DNA of 64,000 nucleotides from Galeopsis tetrahit. Taxonomy: Eukaryota; Streptophyta; Magnoliopsida; Lamiales; Lamiaceae. The translations under genes were made by a program, and so were the position numbers. Below, piece by piece: positions 54,601 to 64,000 of the stretch; within the stretch, counting starts at the first letter, position 1, and each line of letters starts with the position of its first letter. The stretch spans positions 14,970,001 to 15,034,000 of the forward strand of contig OY776120.1 in NCBI GenBank assembly GCA_963675135.1, read 5' to 3'. The notes under the pieces were generated by a model. The model was not told the origin of the DNA. It saw only the letters and a program-made list of their open reading frames with translations, and did no database searches.

Positions 54601-57288
54601 TGCTTATAAGGGTATCATCAAATCCAGTTGAACACCCTCGATATACCAAAGGTATGCTTTATAGCGACATGTGGTACTTTCGGTTATGTACGTATGCCTT
54701 TTGGACTGATAAATGCAGGAGCCACCTACCAAAGAATGGTAGACTCGGTGTTCCGAGGGCAGATAGGCAGGAACATGGAGGTTTACGTGGATGATATGCT
54801 GGCTAAAAGTGTCAAGGCAGAGGGACATATTGACGACTTGAAGGAGATATTTCAGGTAATCCGAGAGAATGGTATTAAATTAAACCCTGCTAAATGTTCT
54901 TTTGGAGTAGGGTCAGGGAAATTTCTGGGATATATGGTAACTCAGAGAGGGATAGAAGTGAACCCCGCTAAGGTGAAGGCGGTGCTCGACATGCAACCCC
55001 CTCGGAATTTGAAGGAATTGCAAACCCTGAATGGTAGGATCGTAGCTCTCAGTAGGTTCATATCAAGGTCAGCAGAAAAGAGCCACCATTTCTTCAGAAC
55101 TTTAAGGAAGGGGTCGAAGTTCGAATGGGACGACCAGTGTCAGAAAGCTTTCGAGGAACTCAAGCTTCACCTTGAACAGCTTCCGAAGCTGACAAAGCCC
55201 TCTCAGGGAGATGTATTGCTCTTATATCTTTCGGTAGGGGAACACTCCCTGAGCACCGCCCTGATGAAAGAGGAAGGTTCTGCACAGCAACCCATATATT
55301 ATGTGAGCAAGGTCATCCAAGGAGCGGAAACGAGGTACTCAGAGGTAGAGAAGGCAGCCCTGGCGGTGGTGGTAACGGCTAGGCGATTACGCCCCTATTT
55401 CATGTCCTATAAAGTTATGGTGCGAACTAATTTCCCTTTGAAGCAGACATTAGGGAGAGCAGATTTATCAGGGAGAATGGTCAGATGGGCAGTGGAATTA
55501 CAGGAGTATGATATAGATTATGAACCAAGGAGAGCCATCAAGGCTCAAGCTCTAGCAGATTTTATTCAAGAGTCTACCAGAGTGGAAGAAGAACAAGGAT
55601 GGAAAGTATATGTGGATGGCTCAGCATCCGCTTTGGGATGTGGAGCAGGGATATTATTGATCGACCCTGAGGGTCAAGAACTGCAGGTGGCTGTCAAATT
55701 CCGATTTTCAACCTCAAACAATGGTGCAGAGTATGAGGCCCTGATTAGAGGAGCGAGCATGGCTGCAGAGCTGGGAGCACAGAAGGTCACCCTATACTCC
55801 GATTCACAGCTGATAGTACAGCAGGTCAGGGGGGAGTACCTCGCCAAGGATGAGAGAATGATCACCTACTTAGAGGAGGTAAAGAAGTTAAAAGATAAGT
55901 TCCATACTTTTGAAGTGATACAGGTACCAAGAGAAGAGAATATGAAAGCAGATGGATTGTCTAAACTGGCTAGTTCCACTGAATTCGAGGGAGACGGAAA
56001 GATAACCCTGTTGGTGGCAGATCAAGTAGCTACGGAAACCTTGATCGGAGAGATAACAGCAGGGGATGATTGGAGGAAAGAAATATGGGAAGAATTGAAC
56101 AGAGATCCAGCAGCCCCAATGTCCAGAGAAGCAAAGGCTTGGAGAAGGAAGTATTGCATCCTAGGAGGTCAATTGTACAAGAGGTCATTCACCCAACCTT
56201 ATCTGAAATGTCTTTCAAGAAGAGAAGCAGAGCTAGTGATCAAAGACATCCATGAAGGTTGCGCATCCAGCCATGAAGGGTACCAGACCATGGTGAAGAA
56301 GGTATTTAGGGCAGGTTTTTACTGGCCTAACATAATCAGAGATGCTAGAGAGTATGTGAAGAAATGCGAGAAGTGTCAGAAGAATGGACGTTTGATACGA
56401 ATACCCGCAGAAGAAATGGGGGCTATGTACTCGCCCTGTCCCTTCGCCAAATGGGGAATCGATCTGGTGGGACCCTTCCCCTTGGCACCAGGAGGGAGAA
56501 ATTTTTTGATCGTAGCCGTGGATTATTTTAGTAAATGGGTAGAGGCCGTGCCTTTGGCCAAAATTGAAGAAGATAATGTAATTCTTTTCCTTGCTAGACA
56601 TATTTGTTGCAGGTTTGGAATACCCAGGATCCTGGTTTCCGACAATGGAACGCAGTTTAATGGAGAGAAAGTAAGGAAATGGTGCGAAAGGTGGAATATC
56701 ACACAGAGGTTTACTTCAGTAGCTCATCCACAAGCTAATGGGCAGGTGGAGGTTACAAACAGAATCCTAGTGGATGGTATTCGAACGCGATTGGAAGAGG
56801 TAGGAGGAAAATGGGTGAAGGAGTTGGACAACGTCCTCTGGTCCTACAGAACCAGCCCTAAAACAGCTACAGGCGAATCTCCCTTCTACTTAGTATATGG
56901 AGCAGCGGCAGTGATACCCCCTGAAGCTAGACTCAAATCGCACCGGATCACCTATTTTGAAGAAAAAAGAAATGAAGAGTTGATGAGGGAGGCGCTGGAT
57001 CAGATAGATGAAGAAAGGGAGATGGTGAGATTAAAAGCAGAAAGGTACAAGAGTCGGATCAAAGCAGCCTATGATCGCAGAGTGATCCCTCGCTGCTTTA
57101 AAGTGGGAGACTTAGTCCTTCGGAGAGCAGATGCTTTGAAGAACACGGGAAAGCTGGAACCCAACTGGGAAGGTCCATACAGGGTAATACAGGTACTAAA
57201 AGGCGGAGCATACAAGCTCCAAGACATGACAGGGAAGGAGATACTAAGACCATGGAACGTGTGTCACTTGAAGAAATTTTATGTTTGA
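51653..57288 (+). pseudogene. Gypsy gag-pol polyprotein, one stop and one frameshift
   Basis: ATG at 51653 opens a frame with a TAA at 51785-51787, lying in a ~72-bp tandem duplication (PGFPSNRNLGK / PGFSSNRNLGK). The same frame then runs to 54631. Gag domain at about 52370-52900 (FEYDGTTDPYEHLMRFEN, LFLHQFASARRQP), CX4HX5C-type knuckle (CRFHNDYGHDTNQC), protease VDTGSFADI near 53637, start of reverse transcriptase (WRMCIDFRDLNKACPKDHYP). A one-base loss near 54609 shifts to the second frame (to 57288): reverse transcriptase VYVDDM near 54785, RNase H (about 55100-55560), second RNase H (VYVDGSAS to about 55960), integrase zinc finger (HEGCASSHEG, CEKCQ) and core (GIDLVGPFP, VSDNGTQFN, QANGQVEVTNR), ending WNVCHLKKFYV. 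Only two small lesions in about 1,880 codons. Confidence 0.9.
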
Positions 57289-57856
57289 GGAAGGTGTTAT
57301 TCCCCTACTTCCTTTTTCTTTATGAACAATTTTGAACATTTACTTCTTATTCGAATAATTGCTTCACCGGCACTCTTTTTCCCTCTAGTGGGTTTCCCTT
57401 TGGGGTTTTACCACGGAGAGATTTTAATGAGGCCGGCATAGGTTCCCCTTATTTGCTTATGTTGATAAACATTTTTGATCAATGGAGCATCGGTTTTGAT
57501 AAAATTTCAGCAATTTCCCTAAATGCATGTTAATATTGTGATGAGATGACTCTTATGCGCTAATTTTATGATGAAATGTTTCTCATATGTTAATATCGTG
57601 TTAAGATAACTGTTGAAGGCCTGCATGATGAGTGCTGAAATAACGAATATGTTTTGGAAACTGAAATATAGCATGATAGAGACACTGCAAGATAGAGAAA
57701 GTCACACCAATTCATACATGCTCGAATAAGAGAATACCTAGGAAAAATTCCTAAAGTTACTATTCACGACAGCCTCTAAAGCTAGGGGGAGTAAGGGGTA
57801 CAGTAGCGGAAGACATGATTAACTCGTCGATAAACCCTATCCCTAGCGATTCTCAA
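57289..57856 (+). other. 3' untranslated region before the tandem array
   Basis: Non-coding. Contains imperfect repeats of the TTAATATCGTGAT(A)AGAT type at about 57528-57610. No gene. Confidence 0.5.
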
Positions 57857-58576
57857 AACTCTTACGAGTATAAACAAACTCTTACGAGTATAAACTAACT
57901 CTTACGAGTATAAACTAACTCTTACGAGTATAAACTAACTCTCACGAGTATAAACTAACTCTTACGAGTATAAACTAACTCTTACGAGTATAAACAAACT
58001 CTTACGAGTATAAACTAACTCTTACGAGTATAAACAAACTCTCACGAGTATAAACAAACTCTCACGAGTATAAACTAACTCTTACGAGTATAAACTAACT
58101 CTTACGAGTATAAACAAACTCTCACGAGTATAAACAAACTCTTACGAGTATAAACTAACTCTTACGAGTATAAACAAACTCTCACGAGTATAAACAAACT
58201 CTCACGAGTATAAACTAACTCTTACGAGTATAAACTAACTCTTACGAGTATAAACTAACTCTTACGAGTATAAACTAAATCTTACGAGTATAAACTAACT
58301 CTCACGAGTATAAACAAACTCTCACGAGTATAAACTAACTCTTACGAGTATAAACTAACTCTTACGAGTATAAACAAACTCTCACGAGTATAAACAAACT
58401 CTTACGAGTATAAACTAACTCTTACGAGTATAAACAAACTCTCACGAGTATAAACAAACTCTTACGAGTATAAACTAACTCTTACGAGTATAAACTAACT
58501 CTTACGAGTATAAACTAACTCTTACGAGTATAAACAAACTCTTACGAGTATAAACTAACTCTTACGAGTATAAACA
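57857..58576. repeat. 36 tandem copies of a 20-bp unit
   Basis: Unit AACTCTTACGAGTATAAAC(A/T), repeated exactly every 20 bp from 57857 to 58576. Units vary at two positions: CTTACGAG or CTCACGAG, and AAACA or AAACT. A three-unit (60-bp) pattern T-t, T-a, C-a recurs at units 8-10, 12-14, 15-17, 25-27 and 28-30, showing higher-order amplification. Each unit has a CTC...GAG inverted core. Hypervariable 3' regions with such arrays are known in Tat/Ogre elements and can seed satellite DNA. Confidence 0.95.
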
Positions 58577-59024
58577 ACCTAAGGGAGAATACGATCCCTA
58601 AAATTCTAACTTCAGGAGAATACAATCCCTAAAAATTCTAGTACTAAGAGAGACTAGAGGCATTATAAAATCACCAAGTAAGTACAGGGATATAAACCCT
58701 ATCTCCTCGTTAAGGTTCCTCTAGGAGCTTTAGAGCCTTTACGCATCAGGAACATATTAGATTCATAAACAGGAAGGATATTAAGATTACGCATCTAATA
58801 ATAGAGTCAGATATCTATATATGCATGCCAAGTGATAAATGTGCAGGTACGATATTAAGCAGAAGAAAGGCAGAAATATTCAAGACTTAAGGCACCATGC
58901 CTAAGCCCTCCACAGAAAAACCCCGGAGTGTGGAGTCTCCGGAAAATATTCAAAAGTGGCCTTAAAGGCCTTAACAAAACAGAAAATGTTTTTCAAGTAC
59001 CAAAGTGTTATCAAGGAATTAAAG
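58577..59024. other. 3' region between tandem array and antisense gene
   Basis: About 450 bp, non-coding. Begins with two similar AGGAGAATAC(G/A)ATCCCTAAA segments, then unique sequence that would include the 3' UTR and polyadenylation site of the antisense gene. Confidence 0.45.
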
Positions 59025-61105
59025 TCATGCAGAGAGGGGAACACCATTCTTCCCCTCAGAACCTTCTCCTGCCTCCTCTGCTCGTCCACTGGAATCGTCT
59101 TCCTCCGCCTTCTCCATCAAAGCACCCGCTGCCACAGTAGCCACTGGAGTTGGGTTGTCCACATGGACAGGAAAGGCCATATCCCTTGCAGGTGCAAGAT
59201 CATCCAATTTCAGGGCAGCATCCTTCAACTCCAAGATCGCCTTCCTCATCCCAGGTAACCACCAGGAGGTATGGATGTCTTCTTTAGCATCTCCAGGGAA
59301 CTTGGGGGGAGTGTCCAATTCTTCTAACCGGAGGGCACGAGTATATTGACCGTTGAACCCAGGAGCAGAATGTTCTGCTACAGCATTGGAGAATCCATGA
59401 TCAATGAAGTGAGGTATATATGCGCCCATCGCCCCCAGAAAGCTGCTACTCTGAAGAAAAGCCTCCAGCCACTCCTGATGCAAGGTACCTAGAAATTTTT
59501 GACCTGCGGCAAAGGTAAACAGGGAATCTATGCACAATTTCATACCAGCCTGAGGAAGAGTAACCTCCAGCTGTTCCACCCGTTTGCCAAATTCCTTCTT
59601 CAGTAAAGATATCTCCCCCGAAAGTGTCGTTTGGAGTACTTTATACCTCTGATTAGCGTCATGCAATTCTGCTTCAAGAATATCCCTCTTCACTTTTTCC
59701 AATTCTACCTGGCTGTGGAGGTCATCCACCAGCTGAAGGGACTGAAGAGCTCGTTCAGATACATTGGAAAACAGGAGACCAAACTACACAAGGGATCATC
59801 TAAAGAAGTAAGACAAGCATATTCTTCTTTATTAGAATTACTTAGAAATGTATTTTCACGAAGAGAATACCTGGGTAAAGCTGTGAGCGGCATGCACAAC
59901 TCGCTCACCAAAGGACAGAGCATTGAGGGCCTCAGTGGCATGGGCCGGAGTGTAACGCTCTATAAAACCCAGGAGTTGGTCAACATTCATCTCATCTGGA
60001 GCCTCAGAAGCGACATCGGGCAGAGAGGATTTGGTCTTGGACTTCTTTTTCTTGGAAGCATCGGAGACAGGAGGTAACGTAGACACCATGGCTTTTTCAG
60101 TAGAGGAACGGGTACGCTTAGCAACAGATCTAGTAGCAGGTTCCACTGGAGAAGGGGGAATTTGAGCCCTCGAGGAACTTTCAGGCGCTGGAGACCTATT
60201 AACCATCGAGAGAGGGGCAGCATCACGCAAAATCTGAGTCAACCAACTCATAGCTGTGCAAAGAAACATGAAACAACATTAATAAATATAATGGGTTAAG
60301 GTCTTGAGTATAATACCAGGAGAGGAGAAATGGTATTACCATCATCGTGACCTAAAGGATAATCGGGGCTACCAAAACCAAAATGAGAAAGGACTCTAGG
60401 ATTTTTACAGATACCCATTACATCAAAAAAGCCATGATTAGAGACCTGATCGTTTAAACGGTTCATCACATCCAGGTTTAAGGAGGAACAGACGGAAAGG
60501 GGAGGACGTGGCACCCCAGGATTTTCATAAATCCACCCCTCATGAGGAAATTCCCAAGGAAGAGGGTTGGTGACAAAGAAATAGTAGTCTTTCCAATCCT
60601 GGACCCCTTCATGGAGCTTCTCCATGAATTTGCCGGTCCGGGAGGTGCGACCACTAGCATAAAAGAACCCGTCCGAAAACTTGCAGACATATTGGGTTAG
60701 AAAGAGTTGAGCTGAAGGTTCCCCACCGTTTCCCCTCATCAGAATGTAAAAACCTAACATTGCGCGTATGGCATTAGGGGTAAATTGGTTCAAGGGTATA
60801 CGGAGGTAACTGGAAATTTCACAGAGATAAGGATGAATGGGAAAGCGGAGGCCCGCTTTTAATTGAGCCTCCCAAAAGGCTAAGGAATTGTGACCTGGAA
60901 AATTAGGGCGTTCTCTCTTATGCGCAGCCCTAACAAGATAATCTGCGGGGAAGATCCCCGAACGAAGAAAAGCGGCAACGCGCTCAGAAGTGAGAAGGGA
61001 GGACCCAGAAATTTCATCTTTCAAGGTTCGGTCAGTTACGGGAAATATGGGGAGTGGGTTGGAAGTTGAACTCTCCATGGAAATAGAGTCTGAGGAGGAC
61101 GACAT
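59025..61105 (-). CDS. Antisense gene of the Retand-like element, three exons, 635 aa
   Basis: Minus-strand model: exon 1 at 61105-60340 (ATG to GGTCACGATGATG), exon 2 at 60253-59871, exon 3 at 59783-59025. Introns of 86 and 87 bp both start GT and end AG (TTTGCACAG and CTTGTGTAG acceptors). Phases match, giving 636 codons with a stop. Exon 1 resembles the family labelled 'putative gypsy-type transposon' proteins (GIFPADYLV, FPIHPYLCEISSYLRIPLNQFTPNAIR, GWIYENPG). Exon 2 is Ser/Pro-rich with a KKKKSKTK basic cluster and an acidic MNVDQLLGFIERY segment. Exon 3 is a coiled coil (VEQLEVTL) followed by a domain with FLGALMGAYIPHFIDHGF-like hydrophobic segments. The role is unknown. It is convergent with gag-pol. 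A TATTTAA box on the minus strand near 61346 could drive it. Confidence 0.7.
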
Positions 61106-61614
61106 GAGGATATTGTAAATGAGAGAGGAAAAGGAGGAATAGATGCCTGGAGTAAAGTCGGTTCTAAGAAGTGATGACGGAACGGCCGCTGAACGTGCAC
61201 AAAGAGGTTAGGATCGCAGAGGTGAGAATGAAGATGGAAATTAGATAAGTTTGAAACGAAAGAAAGAAGGGTTTTTGGTGGAAAAAGGGGTTTTGAAATG
61301 ATTAGGCAGAAGAGAGAGAAGGGAGAAGATCGAGAAGAATTAAATACCCCCCAATCGAGAAGCGCGTGAATGAAGAAGGGCGGCCTGATGTTGGCCCTGG
61401 ACTGAACGCGTGGCTGCGTATTTCGAGGGGAGGATTGCGTGTGGAAGTGCAAAAGTTCTGAAGCTTTTTTAGGGTAATTATGATGAAAGGAATCAAATCA
61501 AGAGTATTTCAAATAGTATTTAAAGAATGGAATATTTTCATAATATATGTCTCAGGGTTATTATTTTCCTACTCTCCTAAAATTATTCCTTTTAAGAGAG
61601 TAGGGGGGAGTGGT
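61106..61614 (-). promoter_or_regulatory. Leader and possible promoter of the antisense gene; purine tract of the element
   Basis: On the minus strand TATTTAA lies at about 61346-61340, some 240 bp upstream of the ATG at 61105. On the plus strand AGAGAGTAGGGGGGAGTGGT (61595-61614) is the polypurine tract priming the second strand next to the 3' LTR. So one 500-bp segment seems to serve both strands. Confidence 0.45.
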
Positions 61615-62362
61615 TGATGTAGATAAATATGTTGCTTTCAGAGGAGCCGACACGTGGAAACGGGATAGATTATGATAGTCATGATTAGATCGGTATGCCG
61701 AAGAAACAAGATTAATATACCCCTGGGCTTGAGTAGGGAAATGAGAGAAAGCAGGGTTATTGGGCCTTCGGCCCATATTCAGAAAGGTTAATATCTCTTG
61801 GCCCAGAAGGGACTCGACCCAAACATGGAACGGATAGTCCATCTTTCTTGGCCAAGTCATATGAGCAAGTCAAACCCATAAGAATAGGGGAGGATATGCT
61901 CAAAAACCAAGTCTTCAGGGTTGAGGGGCCGGATTCTGGGGGATTGACCAAGAATGTAGGGAGAATAAGTCTCCCTCTTTCCCGGGGAGAGGGGGCCAGG
62001 TATATAAGCCAATTATTTTACATTATCAGGTAAGTTTTAATTACAATACATACGTTTTACATATTATACACACTTCGACAAGAATTATACGCTAAGTTGA
62101 AGAGAAACTTCATTACATTCGCCGGAATTTCCCTAGATGCACAGGGGAATTCCTCTTTGATTTCGCCTACTATCGAATCTGACTTGAGCGTCGGAGTTTC
62201 TACGCCGGAGCCTCCCTCCGGTGTACTTTTGCAGGTTATTTTCGGATTTCCAAGGAGATTTACTTGAAGATTGCTAAGGATAAAACGAGAGATTGGGCTC
62301 GTGATTAATAGTGCTCGCAAGGGAACGATCAACATCCGAAGGCGTTCTTTTTCGACGCATCA
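61615..62362 (+). repeat. 3' LTR of the Retand-like element
   Basis: 748 bp, starting TGATGTAG and ending GACGCATCA. Differs from the 5' LTR at about four positions by eye (AACAGG/AACAAG, two in the TCCCCTTC/TCTCCCTC stretch, GGAAATT/GGAGATT). Confidence 0.9.
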
Positions 62363-62767
62363 CCTTAAAAATAAAAGAAACGTGGGACCTGAATTTGGGA
62401 TTATCAGGGATATCCTTAAATTGATTAAGGAATTTTTAGTGTGCAAATTTGAATACAACCCTAGATCCAAACTGCGTGAGGCACACAATTTAGCACAAGC
62501 TGGTGCTGACTCTACCACGTCAATTGATTGAAGTGGAGTAGTCGTTGGTAACCCAGGAGTACTGATTTGTCTCATATTTTATCTTGGAAAGTGAACCGAC
62601 CCTCCCCTCCCCCAAAAAAAGATAGTTGTTGAATAAGTGTAAAAATAATGATATTTTGTGTAAATATGTGAATTTTGTGAGGGTAGAGTTTATAAAAAAG
62701 TTTTTTTTAAGGAAGTATAAACAATTGTGGAAATAGTGCAAATAATTGTAGAACGGGGGAGAGTATT

Positions 62768-63575
62768 ATTAATATTACATATGTCATTTTTCAGCACATT
62801 ACATAAAATTGAGGTTAATTACAAGAAAATTACACTACTTTAAAAATGTTGTGTTCCTGTAGTTTGGAAATTGTACAAAACACCCCATAATTTATTAAAT
62901 AAGTACTGCATTAGACAATTAATACTCTCTTCATTCGTATTGTGGTGGGAAAAATTGACGTTCACATAATTCCAGTCTGATTCTAAGTTCCATCCTGGTA
63001 GGGTATGAAGCACAATTTTGGAGTAGAATGCAACTAATTAGGAGCAGTTTTTTCAATATAGTATACGAAATCGGGAAATAGAGTATACAGGGAGCGTATT
63101 CTTGTTCGATTAATTAGGAGGAAGCCGTAATTAAGGTGGAATTCAGATTCTCACTTCTCAGGTATGTCTAGAGCCAGTGTGTGATATTCTACTACTATAT
63201 CTGCAATATTCGCTGTTTTCCCTCCACCTTTTTTTGCAATTCTCAATGCCCGGATGTTGTTTGTGCGATGGCCTCAATGAAAAACTTTACGCTGCCTTCT
63301 CTCTCTGGCCCCAATTTTTTGTGATATCGAGTTGCAGGTTCTAGTTTTAGTTTTCTTTGCGTGTTTCTAAATTCACGTTCTTGAAGCTGTTTCTCTGAAA
63401 TTAATCGGAATTTCTGAGGGGTGATAAAAACTCGTTTTGGAGTTTGGATCTCTTCAATGAATCAGGGTCAACATCTTAGTGCCGACCGCTAATCCAAATT
63501 TTGTTTTCAGATTTATTTAACATGTAAACAAGTTTCTTTCTTTTCAGATTTATTATCATCACTTCGAAATAGTTA
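62768..63575. other. AT-rich sequence, no clear gene
   Basis: About 800 bp. Near 63130-63165 the sequence CAGATTCTCACTTCTCAG is followed by GTATGTC, which could be a 5' UTR exon and splice donor of a plus-strand gene beyond the window, but nothing else supports this. A CTCTCTTCATTCGTATTGTG stretch near 62925 looks like one Stowaway end without a partner. Confidence 0.25.
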
Positions 63576-63693
63576 GGGGTGTTTTGAAACTCTACAAACT
63601 GCTTCCAGAATCACTTTTTTTTCAAAAACTGTGAGAAGCAGCTTTGAAAATAAGTGATTCTAGAAGTAGTTAGTTGTGTTTCAAAACACTCCC
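63576..63693. mobile_element. Tourist-like MITE, 118 bp
   Basis: Inverted ends GGGGTGTTTTGAAAC (left) and GGGAGTGTTTTGAAAC (right, reverse-complemented), flanked by TTA at 63573-63575 and 63694-63696. The interior is almost fully palindromic (AGAATCACTTTTTTT against AAAATAAGTGATTCT). Confidence 0.75.
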
Positions 63694-63696
63694 TTA

Positions 63697-64000
63697 TTAT
63701 ACAAATTGAATAGGGAAACTTATTTTTTTTACATTACATTTGATGATAATAATATATCCTAACTAGTCAATCCCTTGCAAAATTACAACAGATTAGTAGT
63801 TACCACTAATCAATTTGTTAGAGGGTTAAGTAGAACAGACGGTTATTACTCTTGGAGCTTGTTATAAATGCCATTTTAATTTACTATGCAGTTTAGTGTT
63901 TTTCAGCATAATAGTGCAGATGTTGTTACACTAATGACCTCTCTACTGTGCATGCATCCTACTTGTTTTTTGGGTTCAATATTCTTATAACAAGTCCAGA
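63697..64000. other. AT-rich sequence to the window end
   Basis: Nothing recognised in these 300 bases. Confidence 0.4.

Larger units (their letters stand above)
50846..62362 (+). mobile_element. Tat/Retand-like Ty3/gypsy element, 11.5 kb, young
   Basis: 748-bp LTRs (50846-51593 and 61615-62362) with about four differences by eye. Primer site, gag-protease-reverse transcriptase-RNase H-second RNase H-integrase in gypsy order, then a long 3' region with a 20-bp tandem array and an antisense three-exon gene. A second (archaeal-type) RNase H between the first RNase H and integrase is the hallmark of the Tat lineage. An antisense extra ORF near the 3' LTR is known from Retand-type members. Gag-pol carries one stop and one frameshift. 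Confidence 0.9.
50841..62367. repeat. Target-site duplication CCTTA of the Retand-like element
   Basis: CCTTA at 50841-50845 and at 62363-62367. LINE RNase H sequence is continuous across it. Confidence 0.9.
46940..62531 (+). pseudogene. LINE ORF2: endonuclease, reverse transcriptase, RNase H; multiply broken and interrupted
   Basis: Begins ATG at 46940 (MIVTCWNARGLRGPNAF, apurinic-type endonuclease start). Further endonuclease blocks are GDFNEILN, RFTWDNKRKGNN, LDRYVAN and GSDHRAI (to about 47640). Reverse transcriptase: PDKAPGPDGYNA, LKDFRPISLCN, KLDMSKAYDRIEW, RGIRQGDPLSPFLF, catalytic FADD near 49012-49023. A zinc-knuckle-like RVT region follows (50113-50300), then RNase H (VEVDGAFNSE, GTELKAIWLGV, RSDSQTG), continuing after the gypsy insertion at 62363-62531. 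Breaks: frameshifts near 47150, 47345 (G-run), 48345 and 49035; stops at 47879-47881, 49486-49488 and 50101-50103. Dead as a source of proteins. Confidence 0.85.
45355..62617 (+). mobile_element. L1-type LINE, essentially full length, split by a gypsy element
   Basis: Starts after the TSD with GGATTTTGGCCCCTCCC and ends in a short A-run (CCCCCAAAAA). Contains a ~220-bp 5' UTR, ORF1 (DUF4283/CCHC type), ORF2 (endonuclease, reverse transcriptase, RNase H) and a short 3' UTR. The Retand-like element sits at 50846-62362 inside the RNase H part of ORF2. Without it the LINE is about 5.74 kb. Several frameshifts and stops make it inactive. Confidence 0.85.
45337..62635. repeat. LINE target-site duplication, up to 18 bp
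   Basis: AAAGATAGTTGTTGAATA occurs at 45337-45354 and at 62618-62635. The leading A bases on the right merge with the poly(A), so the certain part is GATAGTTGTTGAATA. Confidence 0.9.
45227..62766. mobile_element. Stowaway-like MITE split by the LINE
   Basis: The left part (45227-45354) begins near CCTTTTGTCCCAAAAGTGTT followed by TGCACCAC. The right part (62618-62766) ends, reverse-complemented, TACTCTCCCCCGTTCTACAA followed by TTATTTGCAC. These pair as degenerate inverted repeats of the CTCCCTCCGTCCC kind. Joined across the LINE the MITE would be about 260 bp. Confidence 0.5.

Noticed and set aside
51953..54631. Gypsy gag start at 51953
   Set aside because: That codon is TTG. The frame is already open from the ATG at 51653, apart from the TAA at 51785.
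57857..58576. Evenly spaced short repeats resembling a CRISPR array
   Set aside because: There are no unique spacers; the 20-bp units are contiguous. It lies in a plant gypsy element with no cas-like genes.
63130..63180. A 5' UTR exon and splice donor of a gene to the right
   Set aside because: Only a single CTCAG/GTATG match supports it; no coding exon, TATA box or start codon context was found.

Overview
This window reads as plant nuclear DNA, most likely from a eudicot. One host gene is split by four GT-AG introns, and almost everything else is nested transposable elements: Ty1/copia, Ty3/gypsy, an L1-type LINE, PIF/Harbinger, hAT-like, Stowaway-like and Tourist-like elements. I see no prokaryotic operon, CRISPR array, rRNA or tRNA gene. 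Coordinates come from reading by eye; element ends supported by target-site duplications (TSDs) are the most reliable.

Layout. 1-3214: direct repeats, a large palindrome, and a 1.11-kb Harbinger element with TTA TSDs. 3215-12111 (minus strand): a five-exon cytochrome P450 of the CYP72A type. Its only visible lesion is a young, coding-intact 5-kb copia element (7031-12044, TSD AGGTG) in exon 1. Without the insertion the exons join in frame to 517 codons plus a stop. 12112-14701: P450 upstream region, Stowaway-like MITEs, and an insertion carrying an 84-bp hairpin tandem repeat. 14702-35138: a Sirevirus-like copia element on the minus strand (15098-35133, TSD ATATG). Its 3' LTR, 3' internal part and 396 bp of outside flank are present three times in direct 3.69-kb tandem. 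The duplication junctions create a chimeric ORF of about 600 aa. 35712-36367: an hAT-type MITE with perfect 8-bp TSDs. 36490-43310: a second, older Sirevirus-like remnant, broken by a gypsy solo LTR (TSD GCTCA), itself broken by a deleted Athila/Tat-type element (TSD ATAGC). 43306-45064: the 3' end of a Retand-like gypsy element. 45227-62766: a three-level nest, with a Stowaway-like MITE split by a full-length L1 LINE (TSD up to 18 bp), itself split by an 11.5-kb Tat/Retand-like gypsy element (TSD CCTTA). 62768-64000: AT-rich DNA with a small Tourist-like MITE.

How the parts relate. The P450 is the only host gene. The three youngest LTR elements (7031-12044, 15098-35133, 50846-62362) each have LTR pairs differing at only a few positions by eye. 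The gypsy element at 50846-62362 carries, opposite to gag-pol, a three-exon antisense gene that assembles into an uninterrupted 635-aa frame with GT-AG introns; the start of a related gene survives in the truncated copy at 43306-43497. The most unusual structures are the in-frame tandem triplication of a retroelement end, the spliced antisense gene, and the exon insertion in an otherwise intact P450.
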